Positions 10,157 to 21,031 of a DNA stretch of 64,000 nt are shown here, piece after piece. Each line of letters starts with the position of its first letter. The stretch's first letter is position 1. The stretch covers positions 43,517,178-43,581,177 of the forward strand of contig CM038720.1 in NCBI GenBank assembly GCA_021613375.1. The letters are read 5' to 3'. Source of the stretch: Megaleporinus macrocephalus. Its lineage: Eukaryota; Chordata; Actinopteri; Characiformes; Anostomidae. The notes beneath the pieces were generated by a model. The model had not been told where the DNA came from, did not search any database, and worked only from the letters and a program-made list of their open reading frames with translations. The position numbers and the translations under genes were made by a program.

Positions 10157-11561
10157 TCAGCTGTTCATGAGTGTGATGGCGTGTGGGAAGAAGCTTCTCT
10201 GAAGTCTGGAGGTCTTGATCCTCAACTGGCTGAAACACCGACCTGAGGGAAGATACTGGAACAGGTGATGTCCAGGGTGTGACGGATCATGGACGATGTT
10301 CTCTGCCCGCTTCCTGGTTCTGGCCGTGTGCAGGTCCGGTAGGGAGGGTAACTTCACACCGATGGTTCTCTTTGCAGACCTGATGATGCGCTGCAGTCTG
10401 TGGGTGTGGTGTTTAGTGGCTGAGCTGCCCCACACTGTGATGGATGCGGTGAGGACAGATTCGATGGTGGTGGTGTAGAACTGCACCATCAGCTCCTTGG
10501 GCAGGTTGAACTTCCTCAGCTGACACAGGAAGTACAGCCTCTGCTGAGCTCTCTTGATGATGGCGCTGATGTTGCAGTCCCATTTCAAGTCCCTGGAGAT
10601 CTAGGGTTAGGGTTATTGTACCCAGGAACTTGTAGGAGTCCACAGCCGTTACAGTACTGTTGAGGATGGTGAGTGCTGGAAGGGTTGGAGGGCTTCTCCT
10701 GAAGTCCACTCTCATCTCCACTGTCTTGGCTGTGTTCAGCTCCAGGTTGTTGTGGTTGCTCCAGAGGACCACATGCTCCACAACCCGTCTGTAGGCAGAC
10801 TCGTCACTGTCCTGGATGAGACCAATGACTGTCAAATCATCTGCAAACTTCAGGATTTTGACTGAGGGGTCTGTGGAGGTACACTCATTTGTGTAGAGTG
10901 AGAAGAGCAGCGGGGAGAGAACACAGCCTTGTGGAGCACCTGTGCTGATGGTCCTGGTTCCTGAGGTGATCTTTCCCAGCCTCACCTGCTGCTCTCTGCC
11001 AGTGAGGAAGTTTGTGATCCACTGGCAGGTGGAGGCTGGCACACTGAGGTGGGTCAGTTTGGTGTGTAGATGTCCGGGGATGATGGTGTTGAAGGCAGAG
11101 CTGAAGTCCAAGAACAGAACTCTTGCATATGTACTTGAACGGTGGACGTGCTGGAGGATGTGGTGAAGTCCCATATTCACTGCATCGTCCACAGACCTGT
11201 TGGCCCGATACACGAACTGTAGGGGGTCTAGTTGGGGGTTGGTGATCTCCTTCAGGTGGGTGAGAATCAGCTTCTTGAAGGATTTCATGACCGCAGAAGT
11301 CAGTGCGACAGGTCTGTAGTCATTCAGTCCTGAGATGGTTGGCTTTTTGGGGATGGGAATTATTGTGGAGCGCTTGAAGCACGCTGGTACGACACACTGC
11401 TCCAGTGATTTATTGAAGATCTTGCTGAAGACAGGAGCAAGCTGGTCTGCACAGTTCCTCAGGCAGGAGGGTCTGGACCTGGTGCCTTCCTCACTTTGTT
11501 TTTTTCTCTCAACCAGATCACCAAAACCTACCCATATTATCTTCCTTAGTTCTTGTAGCAT
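10157..11561 (-). pseudogene. LINE reverse transcriptase broken by a telomere-type insertion
   Basis: The minus-strand frame down to about 10620 holds most of an [69 protein letters not shown] and the catalytic [13 protein letters not shown]. It then reads YKFLGT and runs out of frame. The natural continuation ([20 protein letters not shown] to FFPHAITLMNS) is in another frame, ending at 10157. Between them lies a CCCTAA-type tract (10600-10616). Coordinates above about 11515 are probably gypsy or junction sequence fused by chance. Confidence 0.85.
10600..10616. repeat. Short telomere-type tract (TAGGGT x2) inside a LINE ORF
   Basis: CTAGGGTTAGGGTTATT lies exactly where the LINE reading frame breaks. 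Removing it would bring the two RT halves together, judged by comparison with the other LINE copies here. Confidence 0.8.
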
Positions 11562-11619
11562 TAGAATAACTAAAAGGTGCCAAGTATTTCAGTATTTCTC
11601 CTGAGTGCATATAACCTCA

Positions 11620-14100
11620 GAATCAATTGTGACTACTAGGGGCCACTAGGAATACTTAGTAATGCTTCTTGGTCTCTCCACCCCCCTCTGTCTTTCAAGC
11701 TTTCATCAATGAGGGACCATGAGACATGCTAGGGAGACATGTAATAGCCTATTTAGACCATATCCTTGTGTACTCCCTTGATAAGGCCACTCATGTTTAA
11801 CATGTCTGTTTTAAAGTGGTTGTTGGACAAAAACTTGTTTTTAAGAGAAAAGTGAATTTTGAAATGCGACTTATGTCACTAGCGCTCAAGTAGTCATCAT
11901 GTATGACCAAAACGTAGAAGCAGTTATTCAGTGGCCTACTCCCTCTTCAGTTGGGATTGCAGAGATTCTTAGGCTTTGCAAATATTACAGCACCTTTTAC
12001 ATCTCTACTAAAGAGTGGCCCCAAGAAGCTTAGATGGACAGAGCAGGCAGAGGGTGCTTTTCAAAAGTTTAAAGAAGCCTTCACCACTGCTTCCGTTACT
12101 AAAAACCCAGACCTATTCAACCCCCTTTCTATGTTGAAGTAGACACCTCAGAGACTAGGATAGGGGCTGTTTTGCCCCAACATTCATGCATTCTTCTCAA
12201 ATTGCACCCTGTGGCCTTTTATTACCATAAGTCGTCTCCTGCAGAAAGAAATGATGGAATCGGGGATTAAGAACTGCTGGCTGTTAAACTTGCTTTAGAA
12301 GAATGGAGACACTGGCTGAAAGAAGCAAACCATCTTTTTGTTGTTTTAACAAATCATGAGAACTTAGAGTATTTAAGCATCTGAATGCCAGTCAAGCCAG
12401 ATGGTCTCTGTTTTTATGCTTTCACTTCAGTATTACAAATCGATAAGGCTCTAGAAACACTAAAGCAGATGCCCTATCCCGAGATGACAGTTCCATAATT
12501 GAATACGTTACTCCTGAATGCATCTTCTTCCTGAAATATCTATCTTCTCCATTCGGTGGGAGACGAGTCCATTACAAAGGTATTGACCAATGTTTCAATG
12601 CCAAGCCAGTGTCCCCCAGAGAAAATATACATTCCCACTCAATTTTGCATACAATTAAGTACTTCGGCTCATTCCTCCCTGTTACAAAGGAGACTCAGAA
12701 ACAGGTAAGGTCCATGTGCAGATTTTTTTATCAACCAAATATGGTAAGGGCAAAGCACGAAATCAGGGCGCGGAGCAGTGGGTCAAAGCCAGGAGTCTGA
12801 AGAGCCAGGCAGGGAAATCCCAGAGGTGAAGACTGAAGCAAACGAAGCAAAGAGGTAGTTACCAGAGTTCGGTCTGGGGTTGCCAGGCAGAGGTATCCTG
12901 TGAGGGTATCCTGTGAGGGCACAGTCAAAGAGAGCAGGTACATGGAAGTTGGTTTGGCTTGGTTGAACGCTCAGTTTGCAGACACCGGTGGATACTGGCA
13001 ATACTTCATCTGGAGGAGAAGGAGTGAGGGGCTTATGAAGGGTACATGTGATGAGTGACAGGTGAAGTGTGTTCTAGGCTGATCAGTACTCAGCGGGACT
13101 GAGACCTCTGGTGGCGAGAAGCAGGATTGTTTACACTCCCTTACATCATTACGTCCGATTTATTCCCTTTATCCCCTTCCTAGCGCATTTCAGACAGCAG
13201 AAGCTTCATACATTCATGTTTTTTGATTATTTGGTGTACCTGAGGACATTGTGTCAGAACAGGGATCCCAGTTCAGGCAGCATTGTTTGAGAACATTGTG
13301 GGGTCCAGTACCCTTACTTCTGGGTATCATCCACAATTGAATGAATCAAGAAGTAGGGAAGTTCTTGAGAATCCGCTATTATGAGAACTCTACAGAGGAA
13401 TCACATGTTTTTTCATGAGCAGAAATAGCACAAAATTCTCTTACAAGTTCCGCTACTGGCATGACTCCTTTTCAGTGCATTCTGGGATACCAACCTACCT
13501 TAATGCCCTGGACAGGTTCCTCCTTTAAGGTTCCTGCAGTGGATTCCTGAATGTAGAGGAGTAAACAAGTTTGGGAAGAAATGCATAAAGGCATCAAGTA
13601 TGTGTTAAAGAGAAACAAGGAGCAAGCTGATTACAGGAGTAAGATACCGGTTTACCAGCCTGAAGATCAATTGTGGTTGGCCACCAAGAACTTCCAATAT
13701 GTAGAGGGAATTAGGACACTCCAACCCAAGTACATTAGTCCCTTCAAAGTTGTTAAATGAATTAACGATGAAACATATAGATTACACTTATACCTTCGAT
13801 GTAGAGTCTCCCATTTATTTCACATGTCTCTTCTTAAGCCTGTTATTACAGGGCCTTTGGACGAGACTTTACCAGACGCCGCTCCACCCCTGCCAGATGG
13901 GCTACATGGGGCACCAGTCTATGCTGTCCATTGGTTGTTTGACTCTCTGAGATAAAGGATACTCCTCCAGTACTTGGTAATCTGGCTCTCTGGTTGGATC
14001 ATCATCTGCAACACCACAGCGAGTCCAAGACTGAAAGGAATGTTGGAAGACTACTTACTCACAGCGGGCCAGCAGGAAGTACCCCAGTTGTCCCAAAAGT
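11620..14100 (+). mobile_element. Ty3/gypsy remnant 3, RT end - RNase H - integrase - chromodomain
   Basis: Continuation of remnant 3. Visible blocks in order are an RT catalytic-box relic (VIAYLDHILVYS near 11745, with H in place of the second D), [20 protein letters not shown] near 11950-12000, an RNase H region (VTKNPDLFN, then decayed) and an integrase tail (YHPQLNES near 13330, [10 protein letters not shown] near 13490, QPEDQLWLATKNFQYVEGIR near 13660 and LHLYLRCRVSHLFHMSLLKP near 13800). A decayed chromodomain at 13930-14050 closes it. Stops and frameshifts are frequent. No LTR was recognised. The stretch 12730-13160 shows no recognisable gypsy similarity and may be a further insertion. 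Confidence 0.75.
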
Positions 14101-14687
14101 TTAATTGCTCTGAGAGATCTGTGTACAAAATATTTGCTAACTGTGACCTAATTTACACTTTAGGGGAAGGACATGAGGGTGAGTCAGAAAAAGGGCTAAT
14201 TTGCATATTATAACGCATATATTTTTAATCAAATACCTGATAACAAGACTCTAGAGTGCTTAAACAATCTCATAGGTGCACATAATGGGCACAATAATTA
14301 GTGTGTTGTATATTAAGACTACACGTGTATCCGTGATAATAACACCCCAAGAGAACAAACTAGCCTATAAATGTACACAGAAGGATGAATTATTAGATTT
14401 AGGGGTATGACTGCCCCTCACGCTCACCTGTTCTCAGTGATGAAACTCTGAGTGTTAGTTAGCGTTCAGTGTAAGTATGAAATAATCTGAACACCCACTT
14501 TGGTCTCTGCACAAGTTTCACAACAAGCAGCAAAATACTGATGTATTTATGATTTTTGTGCACTTAACCCAACACTGAGCTCCACGTGTCTAATCGTTAA
14601 CACACAGTTCACAGTTAACACTGTTTTGGAACATTTACAGCTGGACTGGTTCACCTCCCAGAAAGAACAGAGCACAAGCAGAAAAAG
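14101..14687 (+). promoter_or_regulatory. OR gene 2 upstream / promoter-like region
   Basis: Nearly identical to the region before gene 1, with TAATTAG at 14295-14301, CCCCAAGAGAA at 14345-14355 and TATAAAT at 14366-14372. The near-identity starts in the gypsy tail (AGAGATCTGTGTACAAAATA at about 14110) and runs into the coding exon, so the whole block was duplicated as a unit. Confidence 0.55.
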
Positions 14688-15665
14688 ATGCAGAGCCCCA
14701 AAACTCCAGTTCAGAACGACTCTCTGATTCATCCTCCAGGCTTTTACATCGTTGGTCTGCTCTCGTTCTCTCACATAGACGTATATGTGGTTTTCTTAAC
14801 TGTGATTTATGTTATAACCGCCGTTTCTAACTGCTTTGTAATCTGTATCATTTTTATTGATCATAATTTGCATGTACCCAAGTTCATTGCGGTGGGGAAC
14901 CTAGCGGTGGTGGATCTGGTGCTCAGTACGTCCATCATCCCAGCTATGATTAAGATCTACCTGCTGAAAGATGGTTTTATAGAGTTTAAGCCGTGTCTGG
15001 TTCAGATGTACATGTACTATGCATTTGTAACACTGGAGTCGTTTTCTATCGCTGTTCTCGCCTTCGACCGTTTAATCGCCATCTGTTTTCCACTCAGACA
15101 GAACTCCATCAACACCACCGCCACCATGGCCGCTATTGTGGCTGCAATATGGACGATAAGCCACAGCGGCATTATCGCTTCTACTACAGCCATGACGTAT
15201 CTGTCCTTCTGTAACTCGGTGCAGGTGAACAGTTATTTCTGTGACTACGCTCCGGTTTTCAGACTCGCCTGTAATGATACTTCCCTGCAGTGGACTTTCG
15301 CCACCGTTCTGAGTTTAGTCACTATCTTTGTGCCGCTGAGCTTCATCGTTCTGTCCTATACGTGTATTTTGGTATGTGTGTTTAGGATGAAGAGTGTGGA
15401 CAGCAGGTTTAAGGCTCTGGCCACCTGTGCAGAGCACCTCACACTCGTGGCAATTTTCTACATTCCCATCCTGATTATTTTCATGATCGGACTTTTCCGA
15501 GTTGGGATGAATCCAGATGAGGAATTACTGGCTCTTTCACTGTCTTCCTGCATCCCCCCGTGTACAAACCCCATCATCTACTCACTGAAGACCAAAGAGC
15601 TCAGGACCAGAGCCCACTTACTGTTTAACAGAGCTTTTTATGTTCATCCACTTCAGAAAAGATAA
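14688..15665 (+). CDS. Teleost odorant receptor (OR gene 2), intact
   Basis: A 325-residue OR in one exon, with the same seven-segment plan and motifs as gene 1 (FDRLIAIC at 126-133, NPIIY at 294-298). The first 155 residues are identical to gene 1. The differences are concentrated in TM4 (residues 156-167, TISHSGIIASTT here), at T198 and at V211/T212 in TM5, with single changes at 274 and 318. The TM4, 198 and 211-212 states are shared with gene 3. Because TM4 and TM5 help line the odorant pocket, gene 2 may detect a different ligand from gene 1; this is inference. The start is conserved with gene 1. Confidence 0.93.
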   Translation: MQSPKTPVQNDSLIHPPGFYIVGLLSFSHIDVYVVFLTVIYVITAVSNCFVICIIFIDHNLHVPKFIAVGNLAVVDLVLSTSIIPAMIKIYLLKDGFIEFKPCLVQMYMYYAFVTLESFSIAVLAFDRLIAICFPLRQNSINTTATMAAIVAAIWTISHSGIIASTTAMTYLSFCNSVQVNSYFCDYAPVFRLACNDTSLQWTFATVLSLVTIFVPLSFIVLSYTCILVCVFRMKSVDSRFKALATCAEHLTLVAIFYIPILIIFMIGLFRVGMNPDEELLALSLSSCIPPCTNPIIYSLKTKELRTRAHLLFNRAFYVHPLQKR

Positions 15666-17637
15666 GCAGATCATGATGTGATGACAGTTTAAATAAACGT
15701 ATTTCTGGGGCTGCAGGTTTGTGATGGCTGTATATGAAGTGCTGTTGCTTATTTATCTTCCAGTCAGTGAAATTACTGTATTTCAGTCCAGCATCCCAGA
15801 ACAAACTCTAAACTTTTCAATACTCTGTTTAATCTGTGTTACAAATTTCAGAAACATTCAGGCCATGTCACTTTTTTATAATTGAATATGAATATTTATA
15901 TGTTATGGTCATATACACTGAATATAAAACGGAACGAAAATATAATTTTAGCATTTTTTGTGCATAATTACTTGGATTTTTAAGATAAAGACAAACACAG
16001 TTTATTATGGGCACAAATTATTTGTTGAATGTTGATACTGTTGTTCAAATGGATATTGTTACTATGGTTGCAATATTTCTATTAGGTAATTTTCTTACAA
16101 CATTGAAAGAACAAATTATAATACATATTATACATAATATGAAGGCACATTTCAACAAATTTAAGTGTCTTGCAATGAACATTAAAGTTATTTGGAAAAC
16201 ATTCAAAAATTCATGTGGATATATGACTGTAGCATTAGATGCAATATTTATTTTAGGTATTAGATGACACAGTAAATAACACTGGTGTATGTAAAAGCAC
16301 TACTTACTGAATTAATACTGTTTGAATATTTAAATAATAAAATATTTGGCTGACTAAATAAAAACCTGCTGATTGGAACAATAACTTTTTATTATTGCAT
16401 AGTTGACAACGCAAATTAATACTTGTACCTATGTTTTCTATTGACTTACCAGAGATTGTACAGGAAATGTGCAAAATTGATACAGTTGACAGAATTAATT
16501 ATATGGAAAGAACACTTCTAAAAGAACTATGTATTTTTACTTACACTTTTGTTTAAGTAAAACAAAAGTATCTTACATTTACAAGCTGTGTTGTAGATGG
16601 AACACTGTAGATTAACTCTTATAACTACATTTGTGTTATTTGAATGCTTAACACCACAAAAACAGGACTATTATGATTTTTTTCTAAAGACTTAAAAGAA
16701 ATCACAGAGGAAATGTGCAAAACTATGATATATGGAAAGAAGAAAAGACAAGATGACTTTACATAGAGGTCATAGGTAATATCACCTGCTTGCTATGCTG
16801 TAGCTACATTATAACTTCCTTTTCCATAGGTACTTCCTTCAAAATGGCCAGAGCTCTAATATTCTGCAGCAAATGCACTGTGTGCATGTTACAAAGCTTG
16901 CTGGCACTGGACACAGTCATTGTAACTCCACTTGCAAGTCAATAAAAAACTATGTAATTGTATTCAGATAACTGACAAATAGTCCAACTTTTATGACATT
17001 TGCAATGTATGATTGGTATTACACCACTATCCAAAACTAAAGTTGTGGACACATTAAAAACTCATATGGTCAAATTGGATTTTTGATATTAAAAATAAAT
17101 AAACTTTAACAATGTTGCAAAAATCATATAGTTCTAAAGAGGATTTGTTATTTGCCATAACTATTGTTTAAGTTTAGTTTTAGTATTCCAAAAAAAAGTA
17201 ATAAGACACAAAGACACTAAAATAATATATTTCAGTTTATTCAAGATATTTTAAAGGAATGTTTTGTTTGTTTGTTTCGGATAGATATTTTCTTCTACAA
17301 GTATTTTCTGAATATATTTTGTAAATTTATAGCATTGTGTTTAATTATCGATATTTCATATTTAATGCAATTATGTTTTGAATTTTTTTACTAACTGTAA
17401 AATTGTAAAAACAAGAGCTGGATTTGGGTGACATTTCACCATGAAAGATAAAAAATGGAGTTAGGATTCTTTTGCTTGCTATTAATAATATTTTCAATTT
17501 CTCTAAAAGGGTGGGCAAACTGGAGATCAGTATTTATTTCTGTGCCTGTACAATGTTTTTTTTTCATGCTAGCACAAGAATCTTAATTTATGGTTGCCTA
17601 TATATTAATGGATTTCTTTAGCACCACTTTAGATCCA
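15666..17637. other. OR gene 2 3' flank, AT-rich, no gene
   Basis: Poly(A) signals AATAAA lie at 16336-16341 and 16357-16362, matching gene 1. The segment 16103-16240 is homologous to 42466-42605, on the far side of the 36-bp array. The small plus-strand frame at 16007-16267 has no recognisable domain and lies in duplicated flank DNA. The remainder is AT-rich and featureless. Confidence 0.6.
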
Positions 17638-18309
17638 ATCCGTACATGACATGACCACTGAGATCCACTCCAGGATCCTGCATAACATGAACAATGAGAT
17701 CCACTCCACGATCCTGCATAACATAAACAATGAGGATCCACTCCAGGATCGTACATGACATGACCACTTAAATACACTCCAGGATACTGCATAACATGAA
17801 CAATGAGATCCACTCCAGGAACCTGCATAACATAAACAACTCCAGGATTATGCATAACATGGACAATTAGATCCACTCCAGGACCCTGCATAACATGAAC
17901 AATGAGATCCACTCCAGGATCCTGCATAACATGAACAATGAGATCAACTCCAGGATCCTGCATAACATAAACAATGATATCCACTTCAGTATACTGCAAA
18001 ACATGAACAATGAGTTTCACTCCAGGATCCTGCATAACATAAACAATGAGGATCCACTTTAGGATACTGCAAAACATGAACAATGAGATCCACTCCAGGA
18101 TCCTGCATAACATGAACAATGAGATCCACTCCAGGATCCTGCATAACATGAACAGCGAGATCCACTCCAGGATCCTGCATAGCATGAACAATGAGATCAC
18201 TCCAGGATCCTGCATAACATAAACAATGAGATCACTTCAGGATCCTGCATAACATAAACAATGAGGATTCAATCCAGGCTTCTGTATACATGAACAATGA
18301 GATCCACTC

Positions 18310-19125
18310 AGGGCAAAAGGAGGCAAAAGGAAGCGATGCAGGCGAAGACTGAAGAGAGGGAAGCGGGCCGGCGTGCTAGCCAGGCTCAAGGCTAACGCCG
18401 ACAGACCCCCGATTCCATCTCTCTTCCTGTCCAATGTTCGCTCTTTGGACAACAAGCTGGACCTTCTGCGGCTGAGGATGAGTGTTTCTGATGAGATGAG
18501 GAACTGCGCTGTGATCTGTCTCACGGAAACATGGCTAAACGACAGCATGCCGGACCCAGCCTTCCAGCTCGCCGGCCGGCAGCTCTTCCGCGCGGACCGC
18601 AACCAGCTGTCCGGAAAAGCACGAGGGGGCGGCTTATGCGTCTACATAAACAAAGGTTGGTGCACAAACTGTGTGATGGTAAACGCCCTATGCTCCGAGG
18701 CAACAGAACAGCTGACCGTGAAGTGTCGGCCACACTATCTGCCTCGGGAGTTTACAGCTGTGTTCGTCATTGCCGTTTACATAGCACCGGATGCTAATGC
18801 TAACAACGCACTGAAAGAGCTACATGACAACATCAGCTCGCTTCAGAACAAGCATCCGGAGGCGTTTTACGTGGTGGCGGGGGATTTTAACCACGTGAAC
18901 CTGACGAACATTTTGCCGAGGTTTTACCAACACATAGACATTCCAACACGGGGAGACAACACACTCGACCGTGTTTACACCAACATCAGAGACGCGTACA
19001 GAGCCGTCCCCCACCCCCACCTCGGGCTCTCCGACCACATCTCCATTATGCTGGTCCCTGCATACCACCCCCCCGCTGCGACGCTCCAGACCCACACAGA
19101 AGACCATCACTGTGTGGCCCGGTGA
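18310..19125 (+). pseudogene. LINE ORF2 endonuclease part
   Basis: Apurinic-endonuclease-like domain. In frame before the first ATG (18373) is a basic stretch, KRKRCRRRLKRGKRAG, typical of the start of fish LINE ORF2, so the true start lies in the lost 5' end. Visible catalytic blocks are FLSNVRSLDNK (Asn), CLTETWLND (Glu), RGGGLCVYI, VAGDFNHVN (Asp/Asn) and LGLSDHISIM (Asp/His). The frame shifts at a run of seven C at 19068-19074. One extra C there would explain the move into the RT frame. The residues after that run in this frame are out-of-frame read-through. Confidence 0.88.
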
Positions 19126-21031
19126 CGCAGACGCTGTGCTGCAGGACTGTTTCGGCTGCACGGACTGGCATGTCTTTAGGGAGGCTGCTGAGAGTGAGGG
19201 GGAGCTGGATCTGGAGGATTACACATCTGCTGTCCTCGGGTACATCAGCAAGTGTGTGGAGGATGTCACCACCACAAAGACAGTGACCTGCTACCCGAAC
19301 CAGAAACCCTGGCTGAATGGAGAGGTGCGTTCTCTACTGAAAGCTAGGGATGCTGCCTTCAGGTCTGGCGACGCACAGGAACTCAGGAGGGCTAGAAGAG
19401 AGCTGACCGCAGGTGTTAAGAGGGCCAAAGCTGCATATGCTCTGAAAATCCAGGGACACTTCTCCTCCCAGGATCCTAGGAGCATGTGGAGGGGAATTAA
19501 GTGCATCACAGACTATAAAACCAGAGATGCACAATGTTCCAAAGACCCCTCCCTGCCCGAGGCTCTCAACAAATTCTATGCCCGCTTTGAGGACCCTGAC
19601 ACCCCGCCCAGCATAAGACTCACCCCTCCACCTGGAGAAGTACCCCTCAGTGTGACACCAGCAGAGGTAAGGAGGACCCTCAGGAGGATCAACCCCCGGA
19701 AAAGTGCTGGTCCGGATAACATACCCGGACGAGTACTACGGGAGTGCGCTGATCAGATCTCCGAGGTCCTGGCAGACATTTTCAATGTCTCCCTCACCCA
19801 GGCAGCTGTTCCCACCTGCCTGAAGACCGCCACCATCATCCCGGTCCCCAAGAGCTCCACAGTGACAGGTCTGAATGACTACCGGCCGATAGCTCTCACG
19901 CCGATAGTCACTAAATGCTTTGAAAGACTGGTTATGACCCACATCAAAGCCACCATCGACGTCACTGTGGACCCACACCAGTACGCCTACAGGAGGAACC
20001 GATCCACAGACGATGCCATTTCCTCTGTGGTCCACACTGCCCTCACCCACCTGGAGCAGAAGGACTCTTATGTCCGTATGCTCTTTGTGGACTTCACTTC
20101 CGCCTTTAACACCATGATACCCCAGACACTGACAGATAAGCTCTCCTCACTTGGTCTGCGCTCTTCTCTTTGCAACTGGGTCCTGGACTTCCTGACCAAC
20201 AGGCCGCAGTCTGTGAGGATCCACAACCTCTCCTCCTCCACCACAATCCTCAGCACTGGCTCCCCTCAGGGCTGTGTGTTGAGCCCCCTTTTGTTCACGC
20301 TGCTCACATATGACTGCTCACCCATCCACCCAGGCTGTCATATTGTGAAGTTTGCGGACGACACGGCAGTGGTCGGATGCATCACAAACAGTGATGAGTC
20401 TGGCTACAGACGGGAGGTAGAACACCTGGAGGGTTGGTGCAGAAAGAACAACCTCTGCATCAACATAAAGAAGACGAAGGAGATGATTGTGGACTTCAGA
20501 AGGGGCAGACATGCCCACCTCCCCCTGCATGTCGGAGGGTCTGCGGTGGAAGTGGTCTCCAGCTACAGGTACTTGGGTGTTCACCTGAGCAACAACTTCA
20601 CCTGGAGCAACAACACTTCCAGCCTGGTCAGGAAGGCACATCAGCGGCTCTACTTCCTCAGGCGGTTGAGGCGAGCTGGGCTCGGGAGATCGGTCCTCAC
20701 CTCCTTCTACAGATGTGTGGTGGAGAGCGTTCTATGCTCCAGCATCAACGTGTGGCACGGAAGCTGCTCTGCTGCAGACAGGAAAGCTCTGCAGAGGGTG
20801 GTGAAGGCTGCACAGAGGTCTGTCGGAGTCAGCCTCCCCACCACCACGGACATATACACCTCCAGATGCAGGAAGAGGGCCACCTGCATCATGAAGGACC
20901 CCACTCATCCAGCACACTCACTGTTTGTCCCGCTCCCCTCAGGCAGGAGGCTGCGGAGCGTCAAGTGTAGAACGAACAGACTGAGGAACAGCTTCATTCC
21001 GGAAGCTGTAAGACTTTTAAACGCCACTTAG
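19075..21031 (+). pseudogene. LINE ORF2 reverse transcriptase part, open to the stop
   Basis: From just after the C7 run the frame is open to TAG at about 21031. Blocks in order are a linker (ITVWPGDADAVLQDCFGCTD), the RT entry (SAGPDNIPGRVLRECADQIS), [69 protein letters not shown] and the catalytic IVKFADDTAVVGC, then [34 protein letters not shown] and the closing LPSGRRLRSVKCRTNRLRNS to AVRLLNAT. All RT catalytic motifs are intact. Only the upstream frameshift and the missing 5' end argue against activity. Confidence 0.9.

Larger units (their letters stand above)
9666..11515 (-). mobile_element. 5'-truncated non-LTR retrotransposon inside gypsy remnant 3
   Basis: The 3' end at about 9666 has two AGAATC repeats followed by a TTTATTTGCCAAGTATG tail that is common at 3' ends of fish LINEs. 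The 3' UTR contains CA-rich repeats (9790-9910). The RT spans about 10157-11515. Similarity starts at [20 protein letters not shown], so the endonuclease and the 5' end are missing. The gypsy RT resumes to its right. No clean target-site duplication was identified. Confidence 0.8.

Noticed and set aside
18971..19074. Residues before the C7 run in the RT frame as a real N-terminus
   Set aside because: The proline/threonine-rich stretch is an out-of-frame reading of the endonuclease end; the true joining point is the C7 run.
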